A DNA stretch of 26,635 nt from Patescibacteria group bacterium (GCA_024654485.1 JANLHO010000037.1:1-26635), one strand, 5' to 3'. Counted from the first letter of the stretch, positions 7,574-15,536 are shown. Made by a program: numbers and translations. The notes: generated from the letters alone by a model not told the origin.

Positions 7574-8328
7574 ATATTTCCGGCTTCCCGCAGAAGCGCG
7601 GCGAATCGCTGTGCGTCAATACTCACGTGCCCCACCAAGAGTCCGGTGACATCGCCATAGGAGAGCATCGCACCGGCATTTTCCTCTGTAGCCGCACCGC
7701 CGTATATGACCGAGAGCGACATAGCCGACTCGCCATGGGTGGCGACCAGCGTCTTGCGGATGAAGATGGCCATTTCATGCATTGCGCGTGGCGGCATCGT
7801 CTCTTCTTTCCCTATCGCCCATATCGGCTCGTACGCAACGACTACGCGCGTCGCCTCTCCGGAGGCCACGTCGGCAAAGGCCGCCTGCAATTGACGGCGC
7901 ACCACATCAAAATGCTCGCCCGAGGCACCCCTTTCCCTCTCGCCTACGCAAATTATCGGCGTCAACTTCGCGTCCAGTACCGCGCGGGTTTTCCTGCGGA
8001 CATCCGCGTCGCTCTCGCCGGATGCACGTCGCTCCGAATGGCCCACGATAATGTATTTCGCGCGCGCATCCTTGATCTGTGCCGCGGAAAGCTCGCCCGT
8101 GTGCGCACCGCCTTCGTCGGCAGATACGTCCTGAGCCGCAAAAGCGACTCGCTTACCCTTGTATGCGCCGCTTAGCCCGCGCAAAAAGATAGCGGGAGGC
8201 GCCACAACGACAGAAATGCCGCGCACCTTTTCCGCCGCGCGTTTCGTCGCGTCAAATAATTTCTTAGCCTCCCGAAACGTGGCCGGGTTCATTTTCCAAT
8301 TCGCAACGACTAGGGGTTTCTTTTTCAT
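7570..8328 (-). CDS. tpiA: Triosephosphate isomerase
   Basis: 252 residues, normal length. It interconverts dihydroxyacetone phosphate and glyceraldehyde 3-phosphate. Catalytic residues are visible: K12 in VANWKMN, H97 in IIVGHSERR and E167 in VAYEPIWAIG. The phosphate-binding YGG motif is present near the C-terminus (SVIYGGAATEEN), but the second phosphate loop, usually LVGGAS, reads LLVGHVS. It heads a two-gene operon with pgk (four-base overlap) and starts 39 bases after the last pilin gene on the same strand. TACAAT at 8367-8362 (minus) could be a -10 for a separate promoter with a leader of about 30 bases. Confidence 0.95.
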   Translation of the reverse strand: MKKKPLVVANWKMNPATFREAKKLFDATKRAAEKVRGISVVVAPPAIFLRGLSGAYKGKRVAFAAQDVSADEGGAHTGELSAAQIKDARAKYIIVGHSERRASGESDADVRRKTRAVLDAKLTPIICVGERERGASGEHFDVVRRQLQAAFADVASGEATRVVVAYEPIWAIGKEETMPPRAMHEMAIFIRKTLVATHGESAMSLSVIYGGAATEENAGAMLSYGDVTGLLVGHVSIDAQRFAALLREAGNI

Positions 8329-8367
8329 ATGAGCACCAAAAAGTGAATTTCCAATGACCGGATTGTA

Positions 8368-9930
8368 TCACTGTTCTTTCCAGACGATAAAACCGTAGTC
8401 TATGGACGCCGGAGGCGTGAAGGGCGGCGGGTCAGTGGACTGCAGTTGGTCGTACGCATCAATACGATTCTGGAAGCCCGATGTGGTGTTGCCCGAACTA
8501 TCCACCCACGCGGTACCGGTGCGCAAGTTTGATACGATACTGCCTTCCGTCGTAAGCTCGGAGCGCAGGACGTACGATGACCACGTGGAGCCGACGCAGT
8601 ACCAGGGACAATAATTGTTTGTGTAAAAATTTCGCCCGTACAGACCGCCCTGCGCGACGAATATGCCGTGTATCTCCATGTTATCGGGCACATTGAGGCC
8701 GATATGTATGCTGTCTTCCGAAATGACCGTAAGGCCCGAGGTGCCATCCTGCGTGGCGTACGTTATGTTGCCGGGGATATATACCGATGTGGGCACGGTG
8801 GAGGCGACCGGATCGTCGGGTGTCGCCACCACGACCGCCACCTTCCCGCTTATGACGCCCTCTATCCATGCGCGGTCCTCCACAAAAATGAGGCTGCATG
8901 AGGACGGGACGCTGTAGGTACCGAGCGTCGTTTCGGTCTCTATGATGCTCGGCTCCGCGCTCGTCCATCCTGTGAACGTGCTGCCCGAATATCGGGAAAG
9001 GTCGTTGGTGTCGGATGAGTAGCTTGGTATGGAGTCCGTAGCGCTAACACGCTTCACCGTCACCGTCCCGTCGCCGTTGAAGATGAGATGATACCCGCGC
9101 TGACTTTGTGAGCCGCTTGCCGGAGCAAAGTACAGGCCGCCATCGTAGAGCGCGTGGTCCCTAAGAGTGGAGAGGCTCGCGCTGATGCCGCCGAAATCTA
9201 TGGAAGCGGCCGGATAATCCCAGAGTGCGTATCCGCTTCCGTCTCCCACGACACCAGGCGCCTCCGGCTGGGCGGGATCGCAACCATACGAAGATGTGCA
9301 GTTCCAAGTGGATACCGCGCTCAATACGTCGGAATTGTTGGTGCCATTCATCCTTATGCCTCCGTTGGAAAAATAAGGTCCGGTGATGTTGCGGTCCGAG
9401 CCGGCAAGCACGTTGCTATTTAGTAGATAAGAGTATGATGCGACCGATTTCTGCATGTAGCGGGCAAGTAATGTGCGCTTAAAACCGGGATTTAGATCGG
9501 CCGTGCCCACCGACGTAATATCTATGGATTGTATTACGCCGCACTGCGAATTGCCCGCAATGGAGATGGAGGCCGAGCCGACCTGTCCGCCCTCCGGATC
9601 GTTGACCGTATAAGTGTACGGACCGGGCTGCCCGGTGCCATTGGTGAGATCGCCCGGATTGTGCGCCAGAAACCATTTGTAATACTCAAGACCTGCTTCC
9701 GATATGGCAAGAGCCTGCTCTCGGCCATAAAGCGCGCGACCGTAGTGCGCCTCCTCAAATGCATAGCTCGTTATCATCCCCAGAATGAGCATGAAGATGC
9801 CCATAAAGGCGAGCACGAGAAGGGTCGTCACCCCCCGCGAAGCCTGCGGCTTCGCGGGGGAGTGAACAGCGAACAGCGAACAGCGAACAGTTGGATTTGA
9901 ATTTTGCAAGTACTCCTGGATTTTTTTCAT
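8368..9930 (-). CDS. PilX/GspK-like minor pilin with large extracellular domain
   Basis: 520 residues. A 33-residue leader encoded by repeats ends in ASRG, followed by the mature N-terminus VTTLLVLAFMGIFMLILGMI. That is a type III (prepilin) signal with no Glu at position 5, as in the GspK/PilX class that caps the pilus tip. The helix continues with EEAHYGRALYGREQALAISEAGLEYYKWFLAH, the usual PilX-type alpha-1 region. The rest is a long, Ser/Thr/Gly-rich, beta-type domain with scattered cysteines (SYGCDP, NYCPWYCVG). It ends in hydrophobic IDYGFIVWKEQ. Third of three consecutive minor pilins after pilB-pilC. The stop of the previous gene is 12 bases upstream of this ATG, within the same repeat. 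Leader start is plausible but unproven. Confidence 0.75.
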   Translation of the reverse strand: MKKIQEYLQNSNPTVRCSLFAVHSPAKPQASRGVTTLLVLAFMGIFMLILGMITSYAFEEAHYGRALYGREQALAISEAGLEYYKWFLAHNPGDLTNGTGQPGPYTYTVNDPEGGQVGSASISIAGNSQCGVIQSIDITSVGTADLNPGFKRTLLARYMQKSVASYSYLLNSNVLAGSDRNITGPYFSNGGIRMNGTNNSDVLSAVSTWNCTSSYGCDPAQPEAPGVVGDGSGYALWDYPAASIDFGGISASLSTLRDHALYDGGLYFAPASGSQSQRGYHLIFNGDGTVTVKRVSATDSIPSYSSDTNDLSRYSGSTFTGWTSAEPSIIETETTLGTYSVPSSCSLIFVEDRAWIEGVISGKVAVVVATPDDPVASTVPTSVYIPGNITYATQDGTSGLTVISEDSIHIGLNVPDNMEIHGIFVAQGGLYGRNFYTNNYCPWYCVGSTWSSYVLRSELTTEGSIVSNLRTGTAWVDSSGNTTSGFQNRIDAYDQLQSTDPPPFTPPASIDYGFIVWKEQ

Positions 9931-9948
9931 ACTGTTTTCTGTTCACTT
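9832..9948. repeat. Junction repeat C: hairpin, four heptamers, spacer, two inverted heptamers
   Basis: On the plus strand a perfect hairpin has 13-base arms CCCCCGCGAAGCC (9832-9844) and GGCTTCGCGGGGG (9848-9860) around TGC. One base later come GTGAACA and three GCGAACA units (9862-9889). After a 44-base spacer two opposite-orientation heptamers GTTTTCT and GTTCACT occupy 9934-9947. Read on the minus strand the block encodes residues 1-33 of the downstream pilin and contains the TGA stop (9943-9945) of the upstream pilin. Confidence 0.9.
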
Positions 9949-10623
9949 TCCTATAAGATTTCTCATGGCTGCCGATGAGCGAAGTGTCAGGAAGGAGGGT
10001 GAGCGAAGAGGGTTGACGTCCACAACGAGGCTGATGGTCACGAATCGCACATCTGCGATACGTGAGAAGTCGGTTACCTCCTGCCCCTCCTCATCAAAGT
10101 ACGTGAAAAGAATTACACTGTGATCGTCGTTGTGCACGTACTCAGCGATGCTGGACGTCGTCTCGGGATCCGTATAGCTTGGCGGATCACCGGTCGGATC
10201 CACTATGCCCTCAAAGAGAGTGGTGCCTGAGATATACAAATGCACCTTCTCTATCTGCGTATCAGTGTCTACATCGGCATAGAAAACGAAGTCGTCCGGC
10301 GCGATGGAGAGCACGGGATACGCTCCGTTGGATGCGTAAGACGCTTCTCGGATGATCCGCACCACTCTGTTTATACCCTGCTGGGCGGAGGCGGTCGCGG
10401 CCGCCTCATCTATCGCATAATCGCTCGTGCGATAAAAATATAATACCGACGATGTCAGGGCGAACATCGCCGTGATAAAAATAGATATCCAGACAAGCGC
10501 TTCTATCAGGGTCATTCCCCGCGAAGCCAAAGGCTTCGCGGGGCAGTGAACAGTGAACAGTGCACAGCGAACAGTAGTGGCTGTATTCCTACGGTCTCTG
10601 TTCTCTGGTATCTGGTCTCTCAT
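9943..10623 (-). CDS. PilW/GspJ-like minor pilin
   Basis: 226 residues. A 36-residue repeat-encoded leader ends in PLASRG, then the mature start MTLIEALVWISIFITAMFAL with the canonical Glu at position 5. After the N-terminal helix comes RTSDYAIDEAAATASAQQGINRVVRIIREASYASNGAYPV, typical of the PilW/GspJ alpha-1 helix. A compact beta-sheet pseudopilin domain follows (DDFVFYADVDTDTQIEKVHLYISG). The ATG is one base after the stop of the preceding pilin. A TTG inside the hairpin loop (10530-10528, minus) could alternatively give a five-residue leader LASRG. Its own stop lies in the next repeat block. It probably assembles with its two neighbours as the tip-initiation complex of the pilus. Confidence 0.78.
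   Translation of the reverse strand: MRDQIPENRDRRNTATTVRCALFTVHCPAKPLASRGMTLIEALVWISIFITAMFALTSSVLYFYRTSDYAIDEAAATASAQQGINRVVRIIREASYASNGAYPVLSIAPDDFVFYADVDTDTQIEKVHLYISGTTLFEGIVDPTGDPPSYTDPETTSSIAEYVHNDDHSVILFTYFDEEGQEVTDFSRIADVRFVTISLVVDVNPLRSPSFLTLRSSAAMRNLIGK
10517..10620. repeat. Junction repeat B: hairpin, four heptamers, spacer, four inverted heptamers
   Basis: Perfect 12-base hairpin arms CCCCGCGAAGCC (10517-10528) and GGCTTCGCGGGG (10532-10543) around AAA. Two bases later come GTGAACA, GTGAACA, GTGCACA and GCGAACA (10546-10573). A 19-base spacer follows, then four opposite-orientation heptamers GGTCTCT, GTTCTCT, GGTATCT and GGTCTCT (10593-10620), which abut the ATG at 10623. The hairpin sequence is nearly identical to block C; only the loop differs. 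Confidence 0.9.
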
Positions 10624-10624
10624 A

Positions 10625-12451
10625 CTAGTTTAGGGTTACCGAAAGTCCGGATGTGCCGCCGACCGAGACCGAGCTTGATGTATACGGCGTGTACCCTGCG
10701 GCCGATACCGAGATGGAGTAAGAGTCGGATGATGTAAGCCCCGAGAAGAACGCCTGCCCGCAAGAATCCGATGCAGTTGTCGTGTCGTATCCGGTCTTAT
10801 ACAGGCGTACGGTAGCCCCCGGCAGGGGCGTGCCGTCGGGCTCATGCACATCAACGAGGAGAGAGTTGACGGTGTGCGCTGCGAGATGTATGTCGGTGAT
10901 TACCGATCCCCCCGGCGCGAGGGCTTCCGGCTGCGGAGCGCACGACGACGCAATGTCGTAACCTGTGGATGCGCCGTTGATGCCGATAGAGTATGTATCC
11001 CACTCCAGACCCGTTATATCTACCGATGCGCCAGCTCCGGTGTTGAAGGTCTGCGAGTATTTGTATACCGCGCCGTCCACAGTGCTGCCGATGGTTTTGC
11101 TTCCCTGAAGGGTGAAGTCCATATTCGGTATCGGTAGCGGTCCGTAAAAGTACTGGACGTCCCAAGAGTCTATGGAGGGTAGGCCCGCGCCGGATGAGGA
11201 CATCTCGGCATCCAGACGAATTGCGGAGTAGGTCGTCGTTGAGAGGCCGGAGAGATCTATCGGCGGTGTCGTGAATCCCGTGCTGTTGCCGGGAAGGTTT
11301 GCATCCTGTATCAGGGTTCCGTCCGCATCCGCAATGCGATATGTGATAAGCGTATCGGGAGGCACCGAGGCGGACCAGCTCGCCTCTCCCCATGAGGCGA
11401 GCCCTATGGGCGCGATTGCGACCGACTGCACTTCGCCGGCACTCTGCCCCGCATCCAGCGAGACCTCGCTGCCCGCGACCGAGGCATTTGTGGACGTCGC
11501 TATCTTGGAATAACCGTCAAACGGATCCTCCCAAGCGCCCGAGAGTATTTGCGTCCACGTTCTTACGGACTTGGCGCCCAAGATATCTATCGCGAAAGTC
11601 CCCACGGTCGTCTGCCCGTCGGAGACAGTGAGGTTGCCGGGATTGGGATCAGTGTTCTCCGCGCTGACGCTGTAAGTCTGCGCGGTAGAGTAGCCCGGCT
11701 TTGAGACAACGATGGAATACCCGGAGCCTGCCGGCGCGCCGATCAAGTATGCATATCCCAAAACATTGGTGAATGTCGTCAGGTCTACCGCGGGTGAAAC
11801 GGATGCATTGACGATATTTACTGTCGCGCCGGCGAGAGGGGCCGAAGCAGAATCCACTGCCGCAATCGCAAGAGTCCCGCACGGCGGCGTGCATGCTATC
11901 TCCATGCCGTTGGGCGGATCTACGCGCGTGGTAAGCGCGATGGTGCGCGTCCCGGAGCGCGAGGTCCAAGAGACCTCCACTTTGACCGCCTTGTAGTCGG
12001 CCGGATTGCTGTTCGTATCTGCGGCATCCAGTCCGTCGGCAGGGTCGTCGGCATACAATATAAGGGTGCGCCGCGTATACGGAATGTTGTTGAGAGTTAC
12101 GGTCTCCGTCTGCGCTATATCTCCTGCCGGAATACCTCCCGATGTGCCGATAGAAGCGTACGAGAGCGCGCGTATGTACTCCATGCGCTCGTTCGCCAGC
12201 GCTATGGCCCCGCCGCGCGCCTTGTCGTTGGTAATCACGTCAAGCGAGAGCTGAAATGCCGCGGCAATACCCATGAAAACCACCAGCATGAGCGCGGTAC
12301 CCACTACCGTGTCAATCAGAGTCATCCCGCGCCGCCTACTGGCGGCGCGGTAGCGAACAGTGAACAGTGAATAGTGAACAGGAAACTCCGCTCCATCCTT
12401 CGCTGTGTACATATCACATTTATCGTTCACTGTTTTCTGGTTTCTGGTCAC
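10625..12451 (-). CDS. PilV/GspI-like minor pilin with two carboxypeptidase-regulatory-like domains
   Basis: 608 residues from a GTG at 12451. A 42-residue leader encoded by repeats ends in AASRRRG, then MTLIDTVVGTALMLVVFMGIAAAF, a prepilin N-terminus with Asp in place of Glu at position 5. KARGGAIALANERMEYIRAL matches the PilV/GspI-type alpha-1 helix. Two beta-sandwich segments of the carboxypeptidase regulatory type are seen, at about 190-260 (PLAGATVNIVNAS ... GYSIVVSKPGYS) and about 535-608 (DGTPLPGATVRLYKTGYDT ... YSISVSAAGYT). Between them is a region with SIDSWDVQYFYG. The exported part is large for a minor pilin and probably forms an exposed tip, possibly adhesive (inference). The GTG overlaps the pilC stop by one base. 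Confidence 0.78.
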   Translation of the reverse strand: MTRNQKTVNDKCDMYTAKDGAEFPVHYSLFTVRYRAASRRRGMTLIDTVVGTALMLVVFMGIAAAFQLSLDVITNDKARGGAIALANERMEYIRALSYASIGTSGGIPAGDIAQTETVTLNNIPYTRRTLILYADDPADGLDAADTNSNPADYKAVKVEVSWTSRSGTRTIALTTRVDPPNGMEIACTPPCGTLAIAAVDSASAPLAGATVNIVNASVSPAVDLTTFTNVLGYAYLIGAPAGSGYSIVVSKPGYSTAQTYSVSAENTDPNPGNLTVSDGQTTVGTFAIDILGAKSVRTWTQILSGAWEDPFDGYSKIATSTNASVAGSEVSLDAGQSAGEVQSVAIAPIGLASWGEASWSASVPPDTLITYRIADADGTLIQDANLPGNSTGFTTPPIDLSGLSTTTYSAIRLDAEMSSSGAGLPSIDSWDVQYFYGPLPIPNMDFTLQGSKTIGSTVDGAVYKYSQTFNTGAGASVDITGLEWDTYSIGINGASTGYDIASSCAPQPEALAPGGSVITDIHLAAHTVNSLLVDVHEPDGTPLPGATVRLYKTGYDTTTASDSCGQAFFSGLTSSDSYSISVSAAGYTPYTSSSVSVGGTSGLSVTLN

Positions 12452-12452
12452 T
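12327..12452. repeat. Junction repeat A: hairpin, four heptamers, spacer, four inverted heptamers
   Basis: Perfect 10-base hairpin arms CCGCGCCGCC (12327-12336) and GGCGGCGCGG (12341-12350) around TACT. Two bases later come GCGAACA, GTGAACA, GTGAATA and GTGAACA (12353-12380). A 44-base spacer follows, then GTTCACT, GTTTTCT, GGTTTCT and GGTCACT (12425-12452) in the opposite orientation. The last heptamer contains two bases of the pilC TAG stop and the GTG start of the pilin. The hairpin sequence differs from B and C while the layout is the same. Confidence 0.9.
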
Positions 12453-13668
12453 ATCCTATGGCGCTTGATAGCGAGTAGATGGGGGTGATCATGGATATCG
12501 CGAAGAAGCCGACGACTGCACCGATGAATATCATTAGGAACGGCTCCACTATGGTGGACATGTCCTTTGTCTTGCGGTCCACCTCTTCCTCATAATAGAG
12601 CGCGAGCCGCTTCAGCATCTCGGCGATTTGCCCCGTCTCCTCGCCGACGGCCATCATCTCCCCCACGAAAGCCGGATAGAGGTCCTCGCGGCGAACGAAA
12701 GAGGCCGAGAGAGGTTCTCCGCTTCCCACGCCGCGCGCAGAATCCTTGATGACCTCCCGAAAATACGAATTTTGCACGACCTCTCCGACTATCTCCAGCG
12801 CGGTCAAGACGTCTACTCCGGCGGACAAGAGCGATGCCATCGTGCGCGACATGCGCGCGGCATTGACCTCGCGGACTATGCTGCCGATAAGCGGTATGTG
12901 CAGAAAGACGAAATCAAATCCCCGACGTCCCTGCTTGGTGTGCGCGATGAAGTACACGGACGCAACGGCGCCGATAATAATGCCGAGCGCAAGTATGGTG
13001 TTGTCCACAAGGAAGTTGCTCAAGCCGATGACGAACTGGGTTGAAGGCGGAAGCTCCGCCCCCGCCTCCGCGAAGGTCTGCGCCAGAGTCGGCACGACCT
13101 GTGTCATCATCAAAAAGCCGAGGCCGACGACCGCTATCATGATGATGCTCGGATATATCATCGCCCCCCGTATCTTCTTCTTGAGCGAGTACATGCGCTC
13201 CATCTGGTCGGAGACCACCTTGAGCGAAGCGGGTAGGTCGCCGCCCTCTTCGCCTGCGCGTATCATCGCTACGAAAAGACGCGAAAATACGTGCGGGAAT
13301 TTGGCGAAGGCCGCGTGCAGCGTGTCGCCACGACGTATATCGCTCTCTATGGAGGAAACTATGCCGGACATTTTCGCGTTTTTCGTCTGTCTTTCTATCA
13401 CCGCCAGAGCGCGCGCCAGCGGCAGCCCCGCCTCCAGCATCGCGCCCAGATTGCGCGCGAAAAGTATCTTCTCGTACTCGGTAACTCGCGATAGAAAACT
13501 GTTCCAATACTTTAGATCAAGCCAGTTGCTCTTGGCCTCCTCCACGGAGATTATCTTGCCGCCCTCCTGCCGCACTATGTTGTACAGCGCGAACCTGTCG
13601 GGCGCGTCCGCAACCCCATTGTATATTTCCCCGCCTACCTTTTCGGCGGTGTAAGTGAAACGAGCCAT
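12451..13668 (-). CDS. pilC: Type IV pilus inner-membrane platform protein PilC
   Basis: 405 residues, the normal length for PilC/GspF. It is the integral membrane base on which the PilB ATPase acts to insert pilins. Two T2SF domains are visible, each with an E-x-G pattern: FARNLGAMLEAGLPLARALAVI ... MIRAGEEGGDLP (about 69-148), and MSRTMASLLSAGVDVLTALEIV ... MMAVGEETGQIAEML (about 270-350). Transmembrane helices are near 170-190 (YPSIIMIAVVGLGFLMM), 220-243 (ILALGIIIGAVASVYFIA) and 377-400 (FLMIFIGAVVGFFAISMI). The N-terminus MARFTYTAEKVGGEIYNG is the usual PilC start. The ATG has TATACT eight bases upstream. It follows pilB after 59 bases and overlaps the next pilin by one base. Confidence 0.95.
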   Translation of the reverse strand: MARFTYTAEKVGGEIYNGVADAPDRFALYNIVRQEGGKIISVEEAKSNWLDLKYWNSFLSRVTEYEKILFARNLGAMLEAGLPLARALAVIERQTKNAKMSGIVSSIESDIRRGDTLHAAFAKFPHVFSRLFVAMIRAGEEGGDLPASLKVVSDQMERMYSLKKKIRGAMIYPSIIMIAVVGLGFLMMTQVVPTLAQTFAEAGAELPPSTQFVIGLSNFLVDNTILALGIIIGAVASVYFIAHTKQGRRGFDFVFLHIPLIGSIVREVNAARMSRTMASLLSAGVDVLTALEIVGEVVQNSYFREVIKDSARGVGSGEPLSASFVRREDLYPAFVGEMMAVGEETGQIAEMLKRLALYYEEEVDRKTKDMSTIVEPFLMIFIGAVVGFFAISMITPIYSLSSAIG

Positions 13669-13676
13669 CGCGTTTC

Positions 13677-13699
13677 AGTATAACGCGCGCGACGCGCGT
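13677..13699 (-). promoter_or_regulatory. -10 hexamer for pilC and adjoining inverted repeat
   Basis: On the minus strand TATACT (13682-13677) ends eight bases before the pilC ATG, the leaderless spacing seen at other genes here. Directly upstream is an inverted repeat ACGCGCG-CGA-CGCGCGT (13683-13699), in the gap after the pilB stop. It could be a weak terminator or attenuator separating pilB from pilC. Confidence 0.45.
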
Positions 13700-13727
13700 G
13701 CTGGCCTCTTTTCCACTTGCACTCGTT

Positions 13728-15491
13728 CTACTCAGTGACGACGCGAAGCACCTCTTCAATCGTCGTAATGCCGTGTACCGCTTTAAAAACTCCATCTTCG
13801 CTCATCGTGAGCATCCCCTCCGAACGCGCCTGTTTCTCTATATCGTCGCCGGTAGCGCCTTTCATGATGAGCTCCTTTATAGTGCTCGTAACGGGCAGCG
13901 CTTCATGGATACCTACTCGTCCGGAATAACCGGCTGCGTGCTCTCCTCCCTTCGGGCGATAAAACGGTACGGTCTTCCACGTCGCGTCTTTGGGAACGGC
14001 CTTTTCCTCTTTTAACGCGCGCAGCACATTGCCCGCATCCACGATGCGCTCAAGCTGCTGCTGCTCTTCGCGCGAGAGCTCGTACTTCTCTTTGTCGGCC
14101 GTAAGGCATCGCACAAGACGCTGGCCGATGATGACGCGCAGCGTGGAAACCAAAAGGAAAGGCTCCACTCCCATGTCCAAGAGCCTCGCCACGGCTCCGG
14201 CAGCGGAGTTGGTGTGCAGGGTGGAGAGGACGAGATGCCCGGTGAGCGCGGCGTTGACTGCGAGCGAGGCCGTTTCCTTGTCGCGTATCTCGCCGACCAT
14301 GATGATGTCGGGATCCTGGCGCACGAGGGAACGCAGGCCGTTGGCGAATGTAAAACCTATCTCCGGGCGGACCTGCGTCTGATTGATGCGTCGCATCTGG
14401 TACTCTATCGGGTCCTCTATCGTGGAAATATTTACATCGGGCGTGTTGATGATATCAAGGAGCGTGTAGAGAGTGGTGGATTTGCCGGAGCCGGTGGGTC
14501 CGCACGCGAGTATCATGCCCGTCGTCTTGCGCACGGCACCATGCATGCGCTCCAGCGCCGCGCCGTGGAATCCTATACTCTCCAGCGTGAATCCGGAGAT
14601 GGAATCGCGCAGAAGGCGCATTACTATCTTCTCCCCGTAATAGGTGGGCAGTATGGAAACGCGGATGGAAAGTTTCTCTCCTGAAGACTCCGCGCCGAAG
14701 CGGCCGTCTTGCGGAAGGCGATGCTCGTCCAGCCGCATGTTGGCCAGAACCTTTATGCGCGCCGTGATGGCCGGTGCCGCGTGCTTGGGGAGCTCCATCG
14801 CGTCGTGCAGTATGCCGTCTATGCGGTAGCGTATCAGGAGAGTCTCCTCCTCCGGCTCAATATGGATGTCGGAGGCGCCCTGCGCGTTGGCGTGCCGCAG
14901 AAGTGTGTCTACGAGGCGCACCGCCGGCACCCCCTCCGCCATTTGCTTCAAGTCCTCCGCTCGCTCTTCGCCTTCTTTGACCGCCACCCCATTCTTGCCG
15001 GAACCAACGCGAAGGGCTTCCGTCTCACGCGCTATAACTTCGCCAAGATTGTCTTTCAGACCCTGCTGATACTGCTTCAGGGCCGATTTGATGGAGGCGG
15101 AGTCGGTCAGCCGCGGCTGTATCTTCAGGTGCGTCTTTTTCTTGATGAAGTCTATCGCCGCGAGGTCGTCGGTATCCAGCATGGCTACCTCAAGCTCATT
15201 GCCCTTGTGTGAGTAAGCGATTATGTTGTTGCGTCGCGCGATGGGTTCCGGGACGAGGGAGAGCGTATCGTAAGGAATTGTGGTACCGAGGAGAGATACG
15301 AAAGGAATACCCAGAATATATGCGTATGTGCGGCGCAGCTCGTCCTCGCCCAGAAGACTGTGTGCCGTGAGCATCTCCCCTATCGGGCGTCCTTCCGTCT
15401 TTGCCTCTTTTTCCACGGATTCAAAATCCTTCAGCGAGACCAGACCCGCGTCCGCGAGGAATGATTTCAAGTGTGCGTCGGAGATGTACAT
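13728..15491 (-). CDS. pilB: Type IV pilus assembly ATPase PilB
   Basis: 587 residues. A cytoplasmic hexameric GspE-family ATPase that powers pilus extension. The N-terminal GspE_N domain (about 1-145) includes IGEMLTAHSLLGEDEL and LGIPFVSL. The ATPase core has SDIHIEPEE and RYRIDGIL (207-226), Walker A GPTGSGKS (331-338), the Asp box STIEDPIEY (356-364), Walker B IIMVGEIRD (396-404) and the His box LTGHLVLSTLHTN (416-428). The zinc-binding CxxC...CxxC normally found between RLVR and GRVGIHE is missing: the region reads RCLTADKEKYELS ... PKGGEHAAGYSGRVG with one Cys. First gene of the pilus operon. The ATG is 45 bases from a structured repeat at 15537-15589. No Shine-Dalgarno is visible. Confidence 0.95.
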   Translation of the reverse strand: MYISDAHLKSFLADAGLVSLKDFESVEKEAKTEGRPIGEMLTAHSLLGEDELRRTYAYILGIPFVSLLGTTIPYDTLSLVPEPIARRNNIIAYSHKGNELEVAMLDTDDLAAIDFIKKKTHLKIQPRLTDSASIKSALKQYQQGLKDNLGEVIARETEALRVGSGKNGVAVKEGEERAEDLKQMAEGVPAVRLVDTLLRHANAQGASDIHIEPEEETLLIRYRIDGILHDAMELPKHAAPAITARIKVLANMRLDEHRLPQDGRFGAESSGEKLSIRVSILPTYYGEKIVMRLLRDSISGFTLESIGFHGAALERMHGAVRKTTGMILACGPTGSGKSTTLYTLLDIINTPDVNISTIEDPIEYQMRRINQTQVRPEIGFTFANGLRSLVRQDPDIIMVGEIRDKETASLAVNAALTGHLVLSTLHTNSAAGAVARLLDMGVEPFLLVSTLRVIIGQRLVRCLTADKEKYELSREEQQQLERIVDAGNVLRALKEEKAVPKDATWKTVPFYRPKGGEHAAGYSGRVGIHEALPVTSTIKELIMKGATGDDIEKQARSEGMLTMSEDGVFKAVHGITTIEEVLRVVTE

Positions 15492-15536
15492 GTTAGAGAT
15501 TCTTAACGAGTTGTAACGAGTTTAGAAGCTCTTGCA

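Noticed and set aside
9862..12380. Tandem repeats as a CRISPR array
   Set aside because: Units are only seven bases with no spacers of regular length and no cas genes nearby; they are in frame with pilin leaders.
12746..13654. 302-codon plus-strand open frame
   Set aside because: Antisense shadow of pilC, whose domains and helices are clear on the minus strand.
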